This document shows positions 16,841 through 26,627 of a stretch of 64,000 bases of DNA, piece by piece. The stretch is from Streptomyces canus (GTDB taxonomy: Bacteria; Actinomycetota; Actinomycetes; Streptomycetales; Streptomycetaceae). The notes below the pieces were generated by a model that did no database searches, was not told the origin of the DNA, and worked only from the letters and a program-made list of their open reading frames with translations. Position 1 is the first letter of the stretch, and the number at the start of each line of letters is the position of its first letter. The translations under genes and the position numbers were made by a program. Location of the stretch: contig NZ_KQ948656.1 in the NCBI RefSeq assembly GCF_001514145.1, forward strand, positions 992,001 to 1,056,000, given 5' to 3'.

Positions 16841-17920
16841 TCAGAAGTTGAACTGGTCGATGTTCTTGGCGGTGAACACGGTCGGCTTGCCGAGGTTGAT
16901 CACGCCGTCCTTGCCGATGGTGTACGTGGTGCCGCCGGCCTTGAAGGTCTCGCCCTCCTTGCCGGTGATCTGGCCGGAGACCAGGGCGACGGCGGTCTGG
17001 GCGGCCAGCGCGCCGAGCTTCGCCGGGTCCCACAGCTCGAAGCCCTCGACAGTGCCGTTCTTGACGTACTTGCGCATGTCGTTGGGGGTGCCGAGGCCGG
17101 TCAGCTTGACCTTGCCCTTGTACTTGGAGCCGGAGAGGTACTGGGCGGCGGCCTTGATGCCGACGGTGGTCGGGGAGATGATCCCCTTCAGGTTCGGGTA
17201 CTCCTGGAGCAGGCCCTGGGTCTGCTGGAAGGACTGCTGGGCGTCGTCGTTGCCGTACGCGACCTTGACGAGCTTGATGTTCTTGTACTTCGGGTCGGTC
17301 AGCTCGTCCTTCATGAAGTCGATCCAGGTGTTCTGGTTCGTCGCGGTCTGCGCGGCGGACAGGATCGCGATCTCGCCCTTGTAGCCGATCTGTTCGGCGA
17401 GCAGCTGCACCTCGGTGCGGCCCAGGTCCTCGGCGGAGGCCTGCGACACGAAGGCGTTGCGGCACTCCGGCTTGGTGTCGGAGTCGTAGGTGACGACCTT
17501 GATGTCGTTCGACATGGCCTGCTTGAGGGCGGTGCACAGCGCGCCCGGGTCCTGCGCGGACACGGCCATCGCGTTCACCTGCTGCTGGGTGAGCGTGTTG
17601 ACGTAGGAGACCTGCCCGGCGGTGTCGGTGGCGCTGGACGGACCGACCTCCTTGTACTTCGAGCCCAGTTCCGTGAGGGCCGCCTCGCCGCCCTTGTCGG
17701 CGGAGGTGAAGTAGGGGTTGTTGACCTGCTTGGGCAGGAAGCCGACGGTCAGACCCTTCTTGGTGGCCGCGTTCGGGTCCGCCTTGGCGGTCGAGGCCGC
17801 CGAGGCACCCTCGTCCTGCACGTCCTTCTTGGTGGTGCCGCCGCACGCGGTGAGCGCGAGGGCGAGGGAGGTGCCGGCGGCGAGGGCCGCGCAGGAACGG
17901 CGGAGCGATGACTTACGCAT
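16841..17920 (-). CDS. rhaS: Rhamnose ABC transporter substrate-binding lipoprotein
   Basis: The 359-residue product has a lipoprotein signal ending LALTACGG (Cys26) and a type-I periplasmic sugar-binding fold: GLTVGFLPKQVNNPYF near residue 55, AMAVSAQDPGALCTALKQA, VVTYDSD, GIISPTTVGIKAAAQYL and KLTGLGTPNDMRKYVKNG. It matches the RhaS family of the rhamnose ABC importer described in rhizobia. It would be anchored outside the membrane and pass L-rhamnose to RhaP/RhaQ. It lies 55 bp after rhaQ and 17 bp before rhaM. Confidence 0.92.
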   Translation of the reverse strand: MRKSSLRRSCAALAAGTSLALALTACGGTTKKDVQDEGASAASTAKADPNAATKKGLTVGFLPKQVNNPYFTSADKGGEAALTELGSKYKEVGPSSATDTAGQVSYVNTLTQQQVNAMAVSAQDPGALCTALKQAMSNDIKVVTYDSDTKPECRNAFVSQASAEDLGRTEVQLLAEQIGYKGEIAILSAAQTATNQNTWIDFMKDELTDPKYKNIKLVKVAYGNDDAQQSFQQTQGLLQEYPNLKGIISPTTVGIKAAAQYLSGSKYKGKVKLTGLGTPNDMRKYVKNGTVEGFELWDPAKLGALAAQTAVALVSGQITGKEGETFKAGGTTYTIGKDGVINLGKPTVFTAKNIDQFNF

Positions 17921-17975
17921 GACGGATCTTCCTTAAGAGGGTGAGCGGATACGAGGTTTCCTTGAGCGCCCGGAC

Positions 17976-18986
17976 CTATGCGGCCGGTGTGGGCGCCTTG
18001 GACGCCGGTGTCGAGGCGGCTCGGCGGCCGGCCCTCGCAACCGAGATCTGCCGTGCGACCCGCGGGCCGAGCACGGAGAGGACGAGGAGAACGCCGGTGA
18101 CGACGATCTGGGACTGGGCGGAGACGTCCTGGAGGCTCATCACGTTCTGCAGTGCGCCGAGCAGGAAGACTCCCGCGATCGCACCGCCGAGCGTGCCCTT
18201 GCCTCCGTCGAAGTCGATACCGCCGAGCAGTACCGCGGCGACCACGGAGAGTTCGAGGCCGGTCGCGTTGTCGTAGCGGGCGCTGGCGTAGTGCAGTGCC
18301 CAGAAGATGCCGGTGAGCGAGGCCATCAGGCCGGTCACCGTGAACAGGATCAGCTTCTGGCGCTTGACCCGGATGCCCGCGAAACGCGCCGCCTCCTCGC
18401 TCGCACCGGTCGCGAACACCGACCGCCCGAACGGCGTGGCGTGCAGGACGACCACGGCGATCGCGAGCAGGACGACGAAGGGCAGGAAGGCCTGCGGGAG
18501 GAACGTGTCCCCGATGCGGCCCGCCGCGAAGTCCAGGTACTGCGTCGGGAAGTCGGTCACCGCGTCGGAGCCGAGCACGATCTGCGCGATGCCCCGGTAG
18601 GCGGCGAGGGTGCCGATGGTGACGGCCAGGGAGGGCAGGCCCAGCCGGGTGACGAGCAGGCCGTTGACCAGCCCGCACACCACTCCGAGGACGAGGCAGA
18701 TCGGGATGATCACCTCGATCGTCAGGCCCTGGTTCCACAGGGCGCCCATCACCGCGCCGGACAGACCCGCGGTGGAGGCGACGGAGAGGTCGATCTCGCC
18801 GGCGACCACGAGCATGGTCATGGGCAGGGCGATCAGCGCGATGGGCAGGGTGTTGCCTATGAGGAACGACAGGTTGAGGGCGTTGCCGAAGCCGTCGACC
18901 GTGCCGAAGGACAGCAGGAGCACGACGATGAGCAGCGCGCCGACGACCGTGTCCCAGCGGATCGCACGCGTCAGGGAGTCAGGCAT
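17976..18986 (-). CDS. rhaQ: Rhamnose ABC transporter permease
   Basis: The 336-residue membrane protein has about nine to ten helices and the sugar-importer permease (BPD_transp_2) motifs MLVVAGEIDLSVASTAGLSG, GLPSLAVTIGTLAAYRGIA and AVLLGGIDFDGGKGTLGGA. The GEIDLSV and GGxxxxGGxGT motifs are typical of RbsC-like permeases. It pairs with the second permease upstream, whose stop codon it overlaps by 8 bp. The C-terminus is a short Arg/Ala/Pro-rich tail. The assignment as RhaQ rather than RhaP is by gene order. Confidence 0.9.
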   Translation of the reverse strand: MPDSLTRAIRWDTVVGALLIVVLLLSFGTVDGFGNALNLSFLIGNTLPIALIALPMTMLVVAGEIDLSVASTAGLSGAVMGALWNQGLTIEVIIPICLVLGVVCGLVNGLLVTRLGLPSLAVTIGTLAAYRGIAQIVLGSDAVTDFPTQYLDFAAGRIGDTFLPQAFLPFVVLLAIAVVVLHATPFGRSVFATGASEEAARFAGIRVKRQKLILFTVTGLMASLTGIFWALHYASARYDNATGLELSVVAAVLLGGIDFDGGKGTLGGAIAGVFLLGALQNVMSLQDVSAQSQIVVTGVLLVLSVLGPRVARQISVARAGRRAASTPASKAPTPAA

Positions 18987-20019
18987 GGCGGGCGTTCCTC
19001 TTCTTCAGGGCGGAGGCCACGCGCAGCGCGACGATCCGGTCGACCGCGATGGCGAGGATGAGCAGGATGCCGTTGATGGCGAGCACCCAGACCGAGCTGA
19101 CGCCGAGGGCGGGCAGCACACTGTTGATGGAGGTCAGCAGGAGGGCGCCGAGCGCCGCGCCGTAGACGCTGCCGGAGCCGCCGGTGAAGACGACACCGCC
19201 GACCACGACCGCGCTGACGACAGTCAGTTCGTAGCCGGTTCCGGTGCCCGAGTCGACGTTGCCGAACCGGGCCAGGTACATCGCGCCGGCGAGACCGGCG
19301 AGGCCGCCGCAGAAGGTGTACGCGGCCAGGATCCGCTTGCGCACCGGGATACCGGCGAGCCGTGCGGCCTCGGGGTTGGAGCCGAGCGCGTACAGCTCGC
19401 GTCCGCTGCCGAAGTGCTTGAGGTAGTACGCGGTGGCGATGAGCACCGCCAGCGCGATCAGGGCCAGGTAGGGCACCGCGGAGATGCCGCCGGAGCCGAA
19501 GTTGACGAAGCTGTCCGGGAGGTCGGCCGCCGTGATCTGGCGGGAGCCGACCCAGATGGAGTCGATGCCCCGGATGATGTAGAGCGTGCCGAGGGTGACC
19601 ACGAGCGCGGGCACCTGGCCGAGGCTGACGAGGAGGCCGTTGAGCAGGCCGAAGCCGATGCCGAACAGGACCGCGAGCCCGATCGCCACGACGGGGTTCC
19701 CACCGCCGTGGAGGTAGGTACCGGCGGCGAAGGCGCTGATTCCGAGGATGGAGCCGACCGAGAGGTCGACGTTCCTCGTGATGACCACCAGCGACTGTCC
19801 GGTGGCGACCAGGACCAGGATGGTCGCGTTCAGCAGCAGGTCCTTGATGCCCTGCTCGGTGAGGAAGTCGCTGTTCCCGATCTGGGTGACGACGATCATC
19901 ACCAGGAAGACGAGCAGGATGGCGAGCTCGCGCATCTTGAAGACGCGGTCGACGAGCCGGGTGGCACCGGCCTTCGGTACCTCCGCGGGAGGGGCCTGCT
20001 GGGGGGTGGTGACCGTCAT
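18979..20019 (-). CDS. rhaP: Rhamnose ABC transporter permease
   Basis: The 346-residue membrane protein is the first of the two RbsC-type permeases: [41 protein letters not shown] and [21 protein letters not shown]. About ten helices are predicted by eye. The N-terminal 30 residues are cytoplasmic and Pro-rich. The start ATG at 20019 overlaps the rhaT stop by 4 bp (ATGA), and its own stop overlaps rhaQ by 8 bp, so the three genes are translationally coupled. It forms the channel with RhaQ. Confidence 0.9.
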   Translation of the reverse strand: MTVTTPQQAPPAEVPKAGATRLVDRVFKMRELAILLVFLVMIVVTQIGNSDFLTEQGIKDLLLNATILVLVATGQSLVVITRNVDLSVGSILGISAFAAGTYLHGGGNPVVAIGLAVLFGIGFGLLNGLLVSLGQVPALVVTLGTLYIIRGIDSIWVGSRQITAADLPDSFVNFGSGGISAVPYLALIALAVLIATAYYLKHFGSGRELYALGSNPEAARLAGIPVRKRILAAYTFCGGLAGLAGAMYLARFGNVDSGTGTGYELTVVSAVVVGGVVFTGGSGSVYGAALGALLLTSINSVLPALGVSSVWVLAINGILLILAIAVDRIVALRVASALKKRNARHA

Positions 20020-21533
20020 GCGGCGGCCCTCCCGGTGGCTGCGGCCATCACGGTTTCCTCGGTGGCGTCGGAGCGCGGGATCTCGGCGGTGAGGCGGCCC
20101 TCGTGCATCACGAGCACGCGGTCGGCCATGCCGAGGATCTCGGGCAGGTCGGAGGAGATCATCAGGATGGCCACCCCGTCGGCGGCCAGCTCGCTGAGCA
20201 GCCGGTGCACCTCGGCCTTGGTGCCGACGTCGATGCCGCGGGTCGGCTCGTCGACGATGAGCACCTTGGGGCCGGTGGCCAGCCACTTGGCGAGAACGAC
20301 CTTCTGCTGGTTGCCGCCCGACAGGGTGTTGACGGTGTCGGCGATCCGGGCGTACTTCACCTGGAGCTTGACGGCCCAGTCGAGCGAACGGCTGCGTTCG
20401 GCACCGCGGTCCATGAGGCCCGCCTTGACGGTCGTCCGGAGTCCGGTGAGGCCGATGTTGCGCTCGATGGACATGTCCATCACGAGGCCCTGGGCGCGCC
20501 GGTCCTCGGGGACCAGGGCGAGTCCTGCGGCCATCGCGGTGGAGGGGGCGCCGTTGACCAGGACCTTGCCGTCCACGGAAACCTGGCCGGCGTCCCAGCG
20601 GTCGATGCCGAACACCGCTCGGGCGACTTCGGTACGGCCCGCTCCGACGAGCCCCGCGAGGCCGACGATCTCGCCCTGCCTGACCTCGAAGGAGACGTCG
20701 GTGAAGACGCCCTCCCGGGTCAGCCGGCTCACCGTGAGCGCGACCTCGCCGGGGCGCACGTCCTGCTTGGGGTACAGCTCGTCGAGGTCGCGGCCGACCA
20801 TACGGCGGACGAGGTCGTCCTCGGTCATGCCCTCGATCGGCTCACTGGCGATCCAGGCGCCGTCGCGCAGGGTGGTGACCCGCTGGCAGATCTGGAAGAT
20901 CTCCTCCAGGCGGTGCGAGATGAACAGGACGGCGGCGCCCTGCTCGCGCAGCGCCTTGACGACGCCGAAGAGGCGGGCCACCTCGCTGCCGGTGAGGGCG
21001 GCGGTCGGCTCGTCCATGATCAGGACCCGGGCCTCGAAGGACAGCGCCTTGGCGATCTCGACGATCTGCTGGTCGGCGATGGACAGGCCGCGCGCCGGGC
21101 GGTCGGGGTCGAGCTCGACCCCGAGACGCTGCATCAGCGCCAGGGTCGCGGCGTGCGTGGCCTTGTGGTCGATCCGGCCGAGGGCGCGCCGGGGCTGGCG
21201 GCCCATGAAGATGTTCTCGGCGATCGACAGGTCGGGGAAGAGCGTGGGCTCCTGGTAGATCACGGCGATACCGGCGTCGCGGGCGTCACCGGGACCGTGG
21301 AAGAGGACCGGCTCGCCGTCGAGCACGACCTGGCCGGTGTCCGGCCGGTGCACTCCCGCGAGGGTCTTGATGAGGGTCGACTTGCCCGCGCCGTTCTCGC
21401 CGGCGAGGGCGTGTACCTCCCCGGGAAACAGCTCCAGGGAGACGTCCCGCAGGGCGCGAACCGCGCCGAAGGACTTCGAAATGTCCCTGAGCGCGAGAAC
21501 CGGGGCCGGACCCGTGGTGGACGGGTGGGTCAT
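20016..21533 (-). CDS. rhaT: Rhamnose ABC transporter ATPase (two-domain)
   Basis: The 505-residue protein has two ABC cassettes, as in RbsA-type sugar importers. The first has Walker [10 protein letters not shown] (45-53), the signature-like [16 protein letters not shown], and Walker [12 protein letters not shown]. The second has a degenerate Walker A ([13 protein letters not shown]) and a good signature [15 protein letters not shown] with Walker [16 protein letters not shown] weakened second P-loop is normal in this family. It is the first gene of the minus-strand rhamnose operon; promoter and operator lie just upstream. Confidence 0.92.
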   Translation of the reverse strand: MTHPSTTGPAPVLALRDISKSFGAVRALRDVSLELFPGEVHALAGENGAGKSTLIKTLAGVHRPDTGQVVLDGEPVLFHGPGDARDAGIAVIYQEPTLFPDLSIAENIFMGRQPRRALGRIDHKATHAATLALMQRLGVELDPDRPARGLSIADQQIVEIAKALSFEARVLIMDEPTAALTGSEVARLFGVVKALREQGAAVLFISHRLEEIFQICQRVTTLRDGAWIASEPIEGMTEDDLVRRMVGRDLDELYPKQDVRPGEVALTVSRLTREGVFTDVSFEVRQGEIVGLAGLVGAGRTEVARAVFGIDRWDAGQVSVDGKVLVNGAPSTAMAAGLALVPEDRRAQGLVMDMSIERNIGLTGLRTTVKAGLMDRGAERSRSLDWAVKLQVKYARIADTVNTLSGGNQQKVVLAKWLATGPKVLIVDEPTRGIDVGTKAEVHRLLSELAADGVAILMISSDLPEILGMADRVLVMHEGRLTAEIPRSDATEETVMAAATGRAAA

Positions 21534-21578
21534 TGGGGGCTCCTCGACGACGCCGGCGGGACGACCCTCTCGGCGTCG

Positions 21579-21590
21579 TGAAAGGTTTCA
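21579..21590. promoter_or_regulatory. LacI-type operator A (TGAAAGGTTTCA)
   Basis: A 12-bp palindrome with GG in place of the usual central CG. It sits about 10 bp downstream of the predicted rhaT transcription start, where a bound repressor blocks clearance. Confidence 0.6.
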
Positions 21591-21604
21591 ACTTGGTTGC
21601 CGGG

Positions 21605-21634
21605 ACGTTAGGCATGGAGCGCATGTCACGTCAA
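21605..21634 (-). promoter_or_regulatory. Predicted rhaT operon promoter
   Basis: On the minus strand, TTGACG (21634-21629) and TAACGT (21610-21605) are separated by 18 bp and fit a vegetative sigma factor. It faces rhaT. Confidence 0.55.
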
Positions 21635-21644
21635 TGGGTTCGTG

Positions 21645-21659
21645 TCGAAAATGTTTCGA
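21645..21659. promoter_or_regulatory. Operator B, palindrome TCGAAA-ATG-TTTCGA
   Basis: A perfect six-base inverted repeat with a three-base centre, midway between the two promoters. It shares the GAAA/TTTC core with operators A and C. Confidence 0.55.
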
Positions 21660-21708
21660 TGGACTCAGGTCACGGCGGGGTCACGGGCAACAGCCTTGGC
21701 CGCAGGGG

Positions 21709-21737
21709 TTGACACCCCTTCGAGGTCGCCATACTTT
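21709..21737 (+). promoter_or_regulatory. Predicted rhaI promoter
   Basis: A perfect TTGACA (21709-21714) and TACTTT (21732-21737) with a 17-bp spacer. The transcription start would fall near 21744, at the edge of operator C. Confidence 0.65.
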
Positions 21738-21744
21738 CGCGTCT

Positions 21745-21763
21745 TGAATCGTTTCACAGTGAA
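21745..21763. promoter_or_regulatory. LacI-type operator C
   Basis: TGAATCGTTTCA (21745-21756) overlaps a second palindrome TTCAC-A-GTGAA (21753-21763). It covers the predicted start of the rhaI transcript. Confidence 0.6.
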
Positions 21764-21807
21764 GCTGTTCGCAAGCCCTTCGGACCCGACGTCACAGGAG
21801 CCCTCAA

Positions 21808-22968
21808 GTGACCGAGCTCGCCGCGGTGAAGGCCGCTCTCAAGACCCAGGCAGTCGAGACGCCGTCGTGGGCGTACGGGAACTCCGGAACCCGCTTCAAG
21901 GTCTTCGCCCAGCAGGGTGTACCGCGTACTCCGCAGGAGAAGCTGGAGGACGCGGCACAGGTGCACGCGTTCACCGGGGTGGCCCCGACCGTCGCCCTGC
22001 ACATCCCCTGGGACAAGGTCGAGGACTACGCCGCACTGGCGAAGTTCGCCGAGGAGCGGGGCGTGAAGCTGGGCGCCATCAACTCCAACACGTTCCAGGA
22101 CGACGACTACAAGCTGGGCAGCATCTGCCATCCGGACGCCTCCGTGCGGCGGAAGGCTCTCGATCATCTGCTGGAGTGCGTCGACATCATGGACGCGACC
22201 GGGTCCCAGGACCTGAAGCTCTGGTTCGCCGACGGCACGAACTACCCCGGTCAGGATGATCTGCGGGCTCGGCAGGACCGGCTGTCCGAAGGCCTCTCCG
22301 AGGTGTACGACCGTCTGGGCGACGGGCAGCGGATGCTGCTCGAGTACAAGTTCTTCGAGCCGGCCTTCTACGCGACGGACGTGCCGGACTGGGGGACGGC
22401 GTACGCGCACTGTCTGAAGCTCGGTCCCAAGGCGCAGGTCGTCGTCGACACCGGGCACCACGCTCCCGGCACCAACATCGAGTTCATCGTCGCCACGCTG
22501 CTGCGGGAGGGGAAGCTCGGCGGGTTCGACTTCAACTCGCGGTTCTACGCCGACGACGACCTCATGGTGGGGGCGGCCGATCCGTTCCAGCTGTTCCGGA
22601 TCATGTACGAGGTCATCCGTGGCGGTGGGTACACGCCCGACGTCGCCTTCATGCTCGACCAGTGCCACAACATCGAGGCGAAGATCCCGGCGATCATCCG
22701 GTCGGTGATGAACGTGCAGGAGGCCACGGCGAAGGCGCTGCTGGTCGACCGGGGTGCTTTGGCCGACGCGCAGGCTTCCGGTGACGTTCTTGAGGCCAAC
22801 GCCGTGCTGATGGACGCGTACAACACCGACGTGCGGCCGCTTCTTGCCGAGGTGCGGGAAGAGATGGGGTTGGACGCCAATCCGATTGCTGCGTACAAGC
22901 GGTCCGGGTGGGCCGAGAAGATCGTGGCCGAGCGGGTTGGTGGGGAGCAGGCCGGGTGGGGGGCGTAA
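21808..22968 (+). CDS. rhaI: L-rhamnose isomerase
   Basis: The 386-residue protein belongs to the RhaI type (Pseudomonas stutzeri-like), not the longer E. coli RhaA type. It has a TIM-barrel with [30 protein letters not shown] and [17 protein letters not shown]. These hold the Glu, Asp and His residues that bind the two divalent metals in this family. It converts L-rhamnose to L-rhamnulose in the cytosol. The start is a GTG at 21808 with CAGGAG eight bases upstream. It is the first gene of the plus-strand catabolic arm, behind a strong promoter overlapped by operator C. Confidence 0.93.
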   Translation: MTELAAVKAALKTQAVETPSWAYGNSGTRFKVFAQQGVPRTPQEKLEDAAQVHAFTGVAPTVALHIPWDKVEDYAALAKFAEERGVKLGAINSNTFQDDDYKLGSICHPDASVRRKALDHLLECVDIMDATGSQDLKLWFADGTNYPGQDDLRARQDRLSEGLSEVYDRLGDGQRMLLEYKFFEPAFYATDVPDWGTAYAHCLKLGPKAQVVVDTGHHAPGTNIEFIVATLLREGKLGGFDFNSRFYADDDLMVGAADPFQLFRIMYEVIRGGGYTPDVAFMLDQCHNIEAKIPAIIRSVMNVQEATAKALLVDRGALADAQASGDVLEANAVLMDAYNTDVRPLLAEVREEMGLDANPIAAYKRSGWAEKIVAERVGGEQAGWGA

Positions 22969-22997
22969 GCGTCTGCCGGGTTCTGTTCGTTGCGGGG

Positions 22998-23045
22998 TGC
23001 GGGCCGGTTCGTGGCTGGTCGCGCAGTTCCCCGCGCTCCTAGGGA
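22998..23045 (+). repeat. Streptomyces-type intergenic repeat element
   Basis: In the 115-bp gap between rhaI and rhaEW lies GCTGGTCGCGCAGTTCCCCG (23014-23033) with flanks GTGCGGGCCGG and CGCTCCT. I remember this core (usually ending in CGCGCCCCT) as one of the commonest intergenic sequences in Streptomyces chromosomes. I found no second copy in the window. Confidence 0.6.
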
Positions 23046-23083
23046 AGTAATCTCACCCTCTTTTCAGTAAGGACTGGAAGTTC

Positions 23084-25123
23084 ATGGCAATCCACCCCGA
23101 AGCCGCCGCCCTCCTCGCCCGGTCCCGTCGGCTTGGCTCCGATCCCCGTAACACCAACTACGCCGGCGGCAACGCGTCCGCCAAGGGCACCGACACCGAC
23201 CCCGTCACCGGGGGTGATGTGGAGTTGATGTGGGTCAAGGGGTCCGGGGGTGACCTCGGGACGCTCACCGAAGGTGGGCTTGCCGTGCTGCGGCTCGATC
23301 GGATGCGGGCGCTCGTCGACGTGTATCCGGGGGTAGAGCGCGAGGACGAGATGGTCGCCGCGTTCGACTACTGCCTGCACGGCAAGGGCGGAGCGGCTCC
23401 GTCCATCGACACCGCCATGCACGGGCTGGTCGAGGCCGCCCATGTCGATCATCTGCACCCGGACTCCGGTATCGCGCTGGCGTGTGCCGCCGACGGGGAG
23501 AAGCTGACCGCCGAGTGTTTCGGGGACACCGTCGCCTGGGTGCCGTGGCGGCGGCCCGGGTTCCAGCTGGGGCTGGACATCGCCGCCATCAAGGCCGCCA
23601 ACCCGCAGGCGATCGGTGTCGTCCTCGGCGGGCACGGGATCACCGCCTGGGGTGACACGGCCGAGGAGTGCGAGCGGAACTCGCTGCACATCATCCGGAC
23701 CGCCGAGAAGTTCCTGGAGGAGCGCGGCAAGGCCGAGCCCTTCGGGCCCGTCGTCGAGGGCTACGGCGCCCTCGCCGAGGCCGACCGGCGGGAGCGGGCG
23801 GCCGCCCTCGCGCCGTACGTCCGCGCCATCGCCTCCCAGGACAAGCCGCAGGTCGGGCACTTCAACGACTCCGAGGCCGTCCTGGAGTTCCTGGCCCGTG
23901 CCGAGCACCCCCGGCTCGCCGCGCTCGGAACCTCCTGCCCCGACCACTTCCTGCGGACCAAGGTGCGGCCGCTCGTCCTGGATCTGCCGCCGACGGCTCC
24001 GCTGGAGGAGGCCATCGCGCGGCTCGACGTCCTGCACGCCGAGTACCGCGAGGAGTACGCCGCCTACTACCAGCGGAACGCGCTGCCCGACTCCCCCGCC
24101 ATGCGCGGCGCCGACCCGGCGATCGTGCTCGTCCCTGGTGTCGGCATGTTCTCCTTCGGCAAGGACAAGCAGACCGCCCGGGTCGCGGGTGAGTTCTACG
24201 TCAACGCGATCAACGTGATGCGGGGCGCCGAGGCCGTCTCGGCGTACGCGCCCATCGAGGAGTCCGAGAAGTTCCGCATCGAGTACTGGGCCCTCGAGGA
24301 GGCCAAGCTCCAGCGGATGCCGAAGCCCAAGCCGCTCGCGACCCGCGTGGCGCTGGTGACCGGCGCCGGCAGCGGTATCGGGAAGGCCATCGCGCAGCGC
24401 CTGGTCGCCGAAGGCGCGTGTGTCGTCGTCGCGGACCTCAACGCCGAGAACGCCTCCGCGGTCGCCGAGGAGCTCGGCGGGCCCGACAAGGCCGTCGCCG
24501 TGACCGTCGACGTCACGTCCGAGGAGCAGATCGCCGAGTCGTTCCGCACCGCGGTGCTGGCCTTCGGTGGGGTGGACCTCGTCGTGAACAACGCGGGCAT
24601 CTCCATCTCCAAGCCGCTCCTGGAGACCTCCGCCAAGGACTGGGACCTCCAGCACGACATCATGGCGCGCGGTTCCTTCCTGGTGTCGCGGGAGGCGGCC
24701 CGGGTGATGATCGCGCAGAAGCTCGGCGGCGACATCGTCTACATCGCCTCCAAGAACGCCGTCTTCGCCGGGCCCAACAACATCGCCTACTCCGCCACCA
24801 AGGCCGACCAGGCCCACCAGGTGCGGCTGCTGGCCGCCGAGCTGGGCGAGCACGGCATCCGCGTCAACGGTGTCAACCCCGATGGTGTGGTGCGTGGCTC
24901 CGGCATCTTCGCCGGTGGGTGGGGCGCCAAGCGGGCTGCCGTGTACGGCGTGGAGGAGGAGAAGCTGGGCGAGTTCTACGCGCAGCGGACCATCCTCAAG
25001 CGCGAGGTGCTCCCCGAGCACGTGGCCAACGCCGTGTTCGCGCTGACCGGCGGGGAGCTGACGCACACCACCGGGCTGCACGTCCCGGTCGACGCCGGCG
25101 TCGCGGCCGCCTTCCTGCGATGA
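23084..25123 (+). CDS. rhaEW: Bifunctional rhamnulose-1-phosphate aldolase/lactaldehyde dehydrogenase
   Basis: The 679-residue fusion has a class-II aldolase domain (residues 1 to about 400) with zinc ligands in HVDHLHPDS (His120, 123, 125) and GGHGITAWGD. A short-chain dehydrogenase follows (about 415-679) with VTGAGSGIGKA, NNAGIS and the YSATK catalytic pair. The aldolase splits L-rhamnulose 1-phosphate to DHAP and L-lactaldehyde; the dehydrogenase oxidises L-lactaldehyde to L-lactate. The length and domain order match the RhaEW (YuxG-like) family. It overlaps rhaB by 4 bp, so the two are coupled. Its lactate product is the substrate of LutABC just downstream. Confidence 0.93.
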   Translation: MAIHPEAAALLARSRRLGSDPRNTNYAGGNASAKGTDTDPVTGGDVELMWVKGSGGDLGTLTEGGLAVLRLDRMRALVDVYPGVEREDEMVAAFDYCLHGKGGAAPSIDTAMHGLVEAAHVDHLHPDSGIALACAADGEKLTAECFGDTVAWVPWRRPGFQLGLDIAAIKAANPQAIGVVLGGHGITAWGDTAEECERNSLHIIRTAEKFLEERGKAEPFGPVVEGYGALAEADRRERAAALAPYVRAIASQDKPQVGHFNDSEAVLEFLARAEHPRLAALGTSCPDHFLRTKVRPLVLDLPPTAPLEEAIARLDVLHAEYREEYAAYYQRNALPDSPAMRGADPAIVLVPGVGMFSFGKDKQTARVAGEFYVNAINVMRGAEAVSAYAPIEESEKFRIEYWALEEAKLQRMPKPKPLATRVALVTGAGSGIGKAIAQRLVAEGACVVVADLNAENASAVAEELGGPDKAVAVTVDVTSEEQIAESFRTAVLAFGGVDLVVNNAGISISKPLLETSAKDWDLQHDIMARGSFLVSREAARVMIAQKLGGDIVYIASKNAVFAGPNNIAYSATKADQAHQVRLLAAELGEHGIRVNGVNPDGVVRGSGIFAGGWGAKRAAVYGVEEEKLGEFYAQRTILKREVLPEHVANAVFALTGGELTHTTGLHVPVDAGVAAAFLR

Positions 25124-26556
25124 GCGCGTCCGTGAAGTCGTACGCCGCGGTCGACCTCGGCGCGTCCAGTGGACGTGTCATGGTCGGCCGCGTCGGCCCC
25201 GACAGCCTGGAGCTGTCCGAGGCACACCGGTTCGTGAACCGTCCGGTCCGGGTCCCGGAGGGCCTGCGCTGGGACATCCTCTCGCTGTACGGAGGTGTCC
25301 TGGACGGGCTGAAGGCGGCCGGGCAGGTCGACTCCGTCGGTATCGACAGCTGGGCCGTGGACTACGGGCTGCTGGACGCCGACGGGGCGCTGCTCGGCAA
25401 CCCGGTGCACTACCGGGACTCCCGCACCGAGGGAGTCGCGCAGAAGGTGTGGGCGACCGTGCCCGCGCCGGAGCTCTATGCGGCGACCGGGCTCCAGTAC
25501 GCGCCGTTCAACACGCTGTACCAGCTCGTGGCGGACCGACTCGTGGGCGCACAGCGCCTGTTGCTCATCCCCGATCTGCTCACCTACTGGCTGACCGGCG
25601 AGCAGGGCACCGAGCTGACGAACGCCTCGACCACCCAGCTGATCGATCCCCGGACGCGGGCGTGGTCGTACGACATCGCCGAGCGGGTCGGGATCGACCT
25701 GGAGCTGTTCGCGCCGCTGCGGCAGCCGGGTGATCCGGCCGGGCTGCTGCGGCCCGAGGTGCTGGAGGAGACCGGGCTGCGCGGGCCCGTGCCCGTGACG
25801 GCCGTCGGATCGCACGACACCGCCTCCGCGGTGGCCGCCGTGCCCGCGTCCGGCGAGCGGTTCGCCTACATCTGCACCGGCACCTGGTCCCTCGCGGGCC
25901 TCGAACTCGACGCTCCGGTGCTGACCGAGGAGAGCCGGGCCGCCAACTTCACCAACGAGCTGGGGCTCGACGGCACGGTCCGGTATCTGCGGAACATCAT
26001 GGGGCTGTGGCTGCTCCAGGAGTGCGTACGGGCCTGGGGCGACCCGGACCTGGGCGAACTGCTGCTGGACGCGGCCAAGGTGCCGGCGCTGCGGTCGGTG
26101 GTGGACGCCGGGGACGCGAGGTTCCTCGCGCCGGGCCGGATGCCGGAGCGGATCGCCGAGGCGTGCCGTGCTTCGGGGCAGCCGGTGCCCGTCTCCCCCG
26201 CCGAGGTCACCCGGTGCATCCTCGACTCGCTCGCGCTGGCCCACCGCAAGGCGGTCGACGAGGCACAGCGGCTGGCCGGTCATCCCGTCGACGTCGTGCA
26301 CGTCGTCGGGGGCGGGACGCGCAACGCCCTGCTGTGCCAGCTGACCGCCGACGCCTGCGGGTTGCCGGTGGTGGCGGGGCCGACCGAGGCGGCCGCGCTC
26401 GGCAACGTCCTGGTCCAGGCGCGGGCCCACGGGCTCGTTCGTGACCTCGCGGGCGGGCGCGAGCTGCTCACCCGGACCCAGCCGCTCACGCGGTACGAGC
26501 CGCAGGGCGACTCCGCGCGCTGGCGCGAGGCGCAGACCCGGCTCGCCGGGGACTGA
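25120..26556 (+). CDS. rhaB: L-rhamnulokinase
   Basis: The 478-residue FGGY-family sugar kinase has phosphate motif VDLGASSGRVMVG at the N-terminus, GIDSWAVDYGLLD with the catalytic Asp, ICTGTWSLAGLEL and the C-terminal ATP-binding VVGGGTRNALLCQ. The RhaB-specific WDILSLY and HYRDSRTEG stretches separate it from glycerol or xylulose kinases. It phosphorylates L-rhamnulose at C1. The ATG at 25120 overlaps the rhaEW stop as ATGA. A GC hairpin without a U-tract follows the stop codon. Confidence 0.93.
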   Translation: MSASVKSYAAVDLGASSGRVMVGRVGPDSLELSEAHRFVNRPVRVPEGLRWDILSLYGGVLDGLKAAGQVDSVGIDSWAVDYGLLDADGALLGNPVHYRDSRTEGVAQKVWATVPAPELYAATGLQYAPFNTLYQLVADRLVGAQRLLLIPDLLTYWLTGEQGTELTNASTTQLIDPRTRAWSYDIAERVGIDLELFAPLRQPGDPAGLLRPEVLEETGLRGPVPVTAVGSHDTASAVAAVPASGERFAYICTGTWSLAGLELDAPVLTEESRAANFTNELGLDGTVRYLRNIMGLWLLQECVRAWGDPDLGELLLDAAKVPALRSVVDAGDARFLAPGRMPERIAEACRASGQPVPVSPAEVTRCILDSLALAHRKAVDEAQRLAGHPVDVVHVVGGGTRNALLCQLTADACGLPVVAGPTEAAALGNVLVQARAHGLVRDLAGGRELLTRTQPLTRYEPQGDSARWREAQTRLAGD

Positions 26557-26572
26557 CCGGGGTCTCCCCCGG
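26557..26572 (+). terminator. GC hairpin after rhaB
   Basis: CCGGGG-TCTC-CCCCGG forms a perfect six-pair stem right after the rhaB stop codon, but no T-run follows. It may slow polymerase rather than end transcription; lutA starts 55 bp further on. Confidence 0.35.
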
Positions 26573-26627
26573 ACTACCACCCGGGACTACGCTTCACTCA
26601 TCCGATGATCGACCACAAGGAGCCGCG

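Noticed and set aside
18610..21258. An 882-codon open frame on the plus strand opposite rhaQ, rhaP and rhaT
   Set aside because: It is antisense to three clear ABC transporter genes and shows only low-complexity residues.
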